From: Oligoflexia bacterium
GTDB lineage: Bacteria; Bdellovibrionota; Bacteriovoracia; Bacteriovoracales; Bacteriovoracaceae
Length of the DNA stretch: 34,101 nucleotides
Direction: 5' to 3'
Assembly: GCA_015231955.1 (NCBI GenBank)
Contig: JADGAN010000049.1
Span: forward strand, 1-34,101
The notes under the pieces are model-generated. The model had not been told where the DNA came from, searched no databases, and worked only from the letters and a program-made list of their open reading frames with translations. Positions 33,754-34,101 of this stretch are shown here, in pieces (positions within the stretch are counted from its first letter, which is position 1; each line of letters begins with the position of its first letter). The position numbers and the translations under genes are program-made.

Positions 33754-33997
33754 TTAAAAATCAAATGGTGATGGATCATCAATGCTGATTGATTTCAAGT
33801 GTCCGTACAAGTCGATGGTGAGCTGTACTGATCGGTGCCCTAAAATGCTTTGGATTTGGTACATCTTCTTGCCCTTCAACAAAGCATTGTAGCAGAACGA
33901 GTGCCGCAGATCGTGCGTACGCCACTTCTTTTGGTGTATTTATTCAGCGTGATTTGAGAAAAAAATGAGCTAAGGCCTTAAAATAGTTCTGGGCCTC
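33754..33997 (-). pseudogene. Tyrosine recombinase (phage-type integrase), C-terminal remnant
   Basis: The minus strand encodes KKWRTHDLRHSFCYNALLKG and then ILGHRSVQLTIDLYGH before a stop at 33754-33756. This includes the box II H-x-L-R-H and G-H-R signatures and the catalytic Tyr of DLYGH. Upstream, the sense continues in other frames (SQITLNKYTK, then EAQNYFKALAHFF), with shifts at AAAA and at a run of seven T. The N-terminal half is missing. This is a dead integrase, probably of the original island, truncated on the right. Confidence 0.7.
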
Positions 33998-34025
33998 TTA
34001 TTGTTTTTATAAGATACTACCGATT

Positions 34026-34101
34026 ATGACAGTAGGAAGTATCAATATTGAAGAAACAATTAAGAGCGTACAAGAGCAATTAAAGAGAGATCGAACAGTT
34101 T
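34026..34101 (+). CDS. Start of a possible IS66-type transposase (cut by window end)
   Basis: Only 25 codons are visible: MTVGSINIEETIKSVQEQLKRDRTV. The pattern of an acidic helix followed by a basic one resembles the N-terminus of IS66-family transposases, but it is too short to be sure. No clear ribosome binding site or inverted repeat is seen. An insertion here would explain the truncated integrase. Confidence 0.3.
   Translation, partial: MTVGSINIEETIKSVQEQLKRDRTV

Overview
The window looks like a chromosomal segment of a Gram-negative bacterium with a delta-proteobacterial or Bdellovibrionota-like character. This is an inference from gene content (a PrkA / DUF444 / SpoVR operon, RecD2, a FabH-type synthase, many secreted low-complexity proteins, TTG and GTG starts with strong Shine-Dalgarno sequences). 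No rRNA or tRNA gene was seen, so the taxonomy is not fixed.

Bases 1-26476 are ordinary, intact, tightly packed chromosome. In order: the tail of an unknown protein; a secreted subtilisin-like protease and a small secreted aromatic protein; a ribosome hibernation factor; a FabH-type ketoacyl synthase convergent with a fused LipA-LipB protein; an Asn/Arg-rich coiled-coil protein with MurJ; a small DUF507-like protein behind an unusual repeat-bearing leader; a large secreted Gly-rich protein; the stress operon prkA-yeaH-spoVR with a 26-bp perfect palindrome in front of it; a PP2C phosphatase; an anchored M23 peptidase; SecA; a YbjQ-like protein with an acidic repeat; HtrA; phosphatidylserine decarboxylase and RecD2. 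These cover envelope synthesis, protein export and quality control, lipoylation and DNA repair.

Bases 26505-34101 are different: AT-rich, accessory, and full of broken or truncated genes. First comes an orphan polymorphic-toxin tip (the C-terminal half of a Hint domain, a 137-residue toxin, then a candidate immunity gene) next to a hypothetical gene without a start. Then comes the most interesting locus: an AlpA-type regulator divergent from a reverse transcriptase with a YVDD active site. The RT overlaps a second unknown gene, which is followed by a non-coding stretch with several hairpins and a strong intrinsic terminator. Related sequences near both ends (TGCAATTGATTG... and GAGTYGCGGCCTTTTT) suggest an element of about 3.0-3.4 kb. 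I see neither retron nor DGR hallmarks. To the right lie a relic of a serine recombinase tail, an RHH/PIN toxin-antitoxin pair, an intact serine recombinase, a broken tyrosine integrase and probably the beginning of a transposase.

Several accessory genes (RT, its partner, the PIN toxin, the integrase) are broken by one-base shifts at short homopolymers, while the chromosomal genes are intact. Either the island is decaying, some products are made by frameshifting, or this part of the assembly has indel errors; reads would decide.
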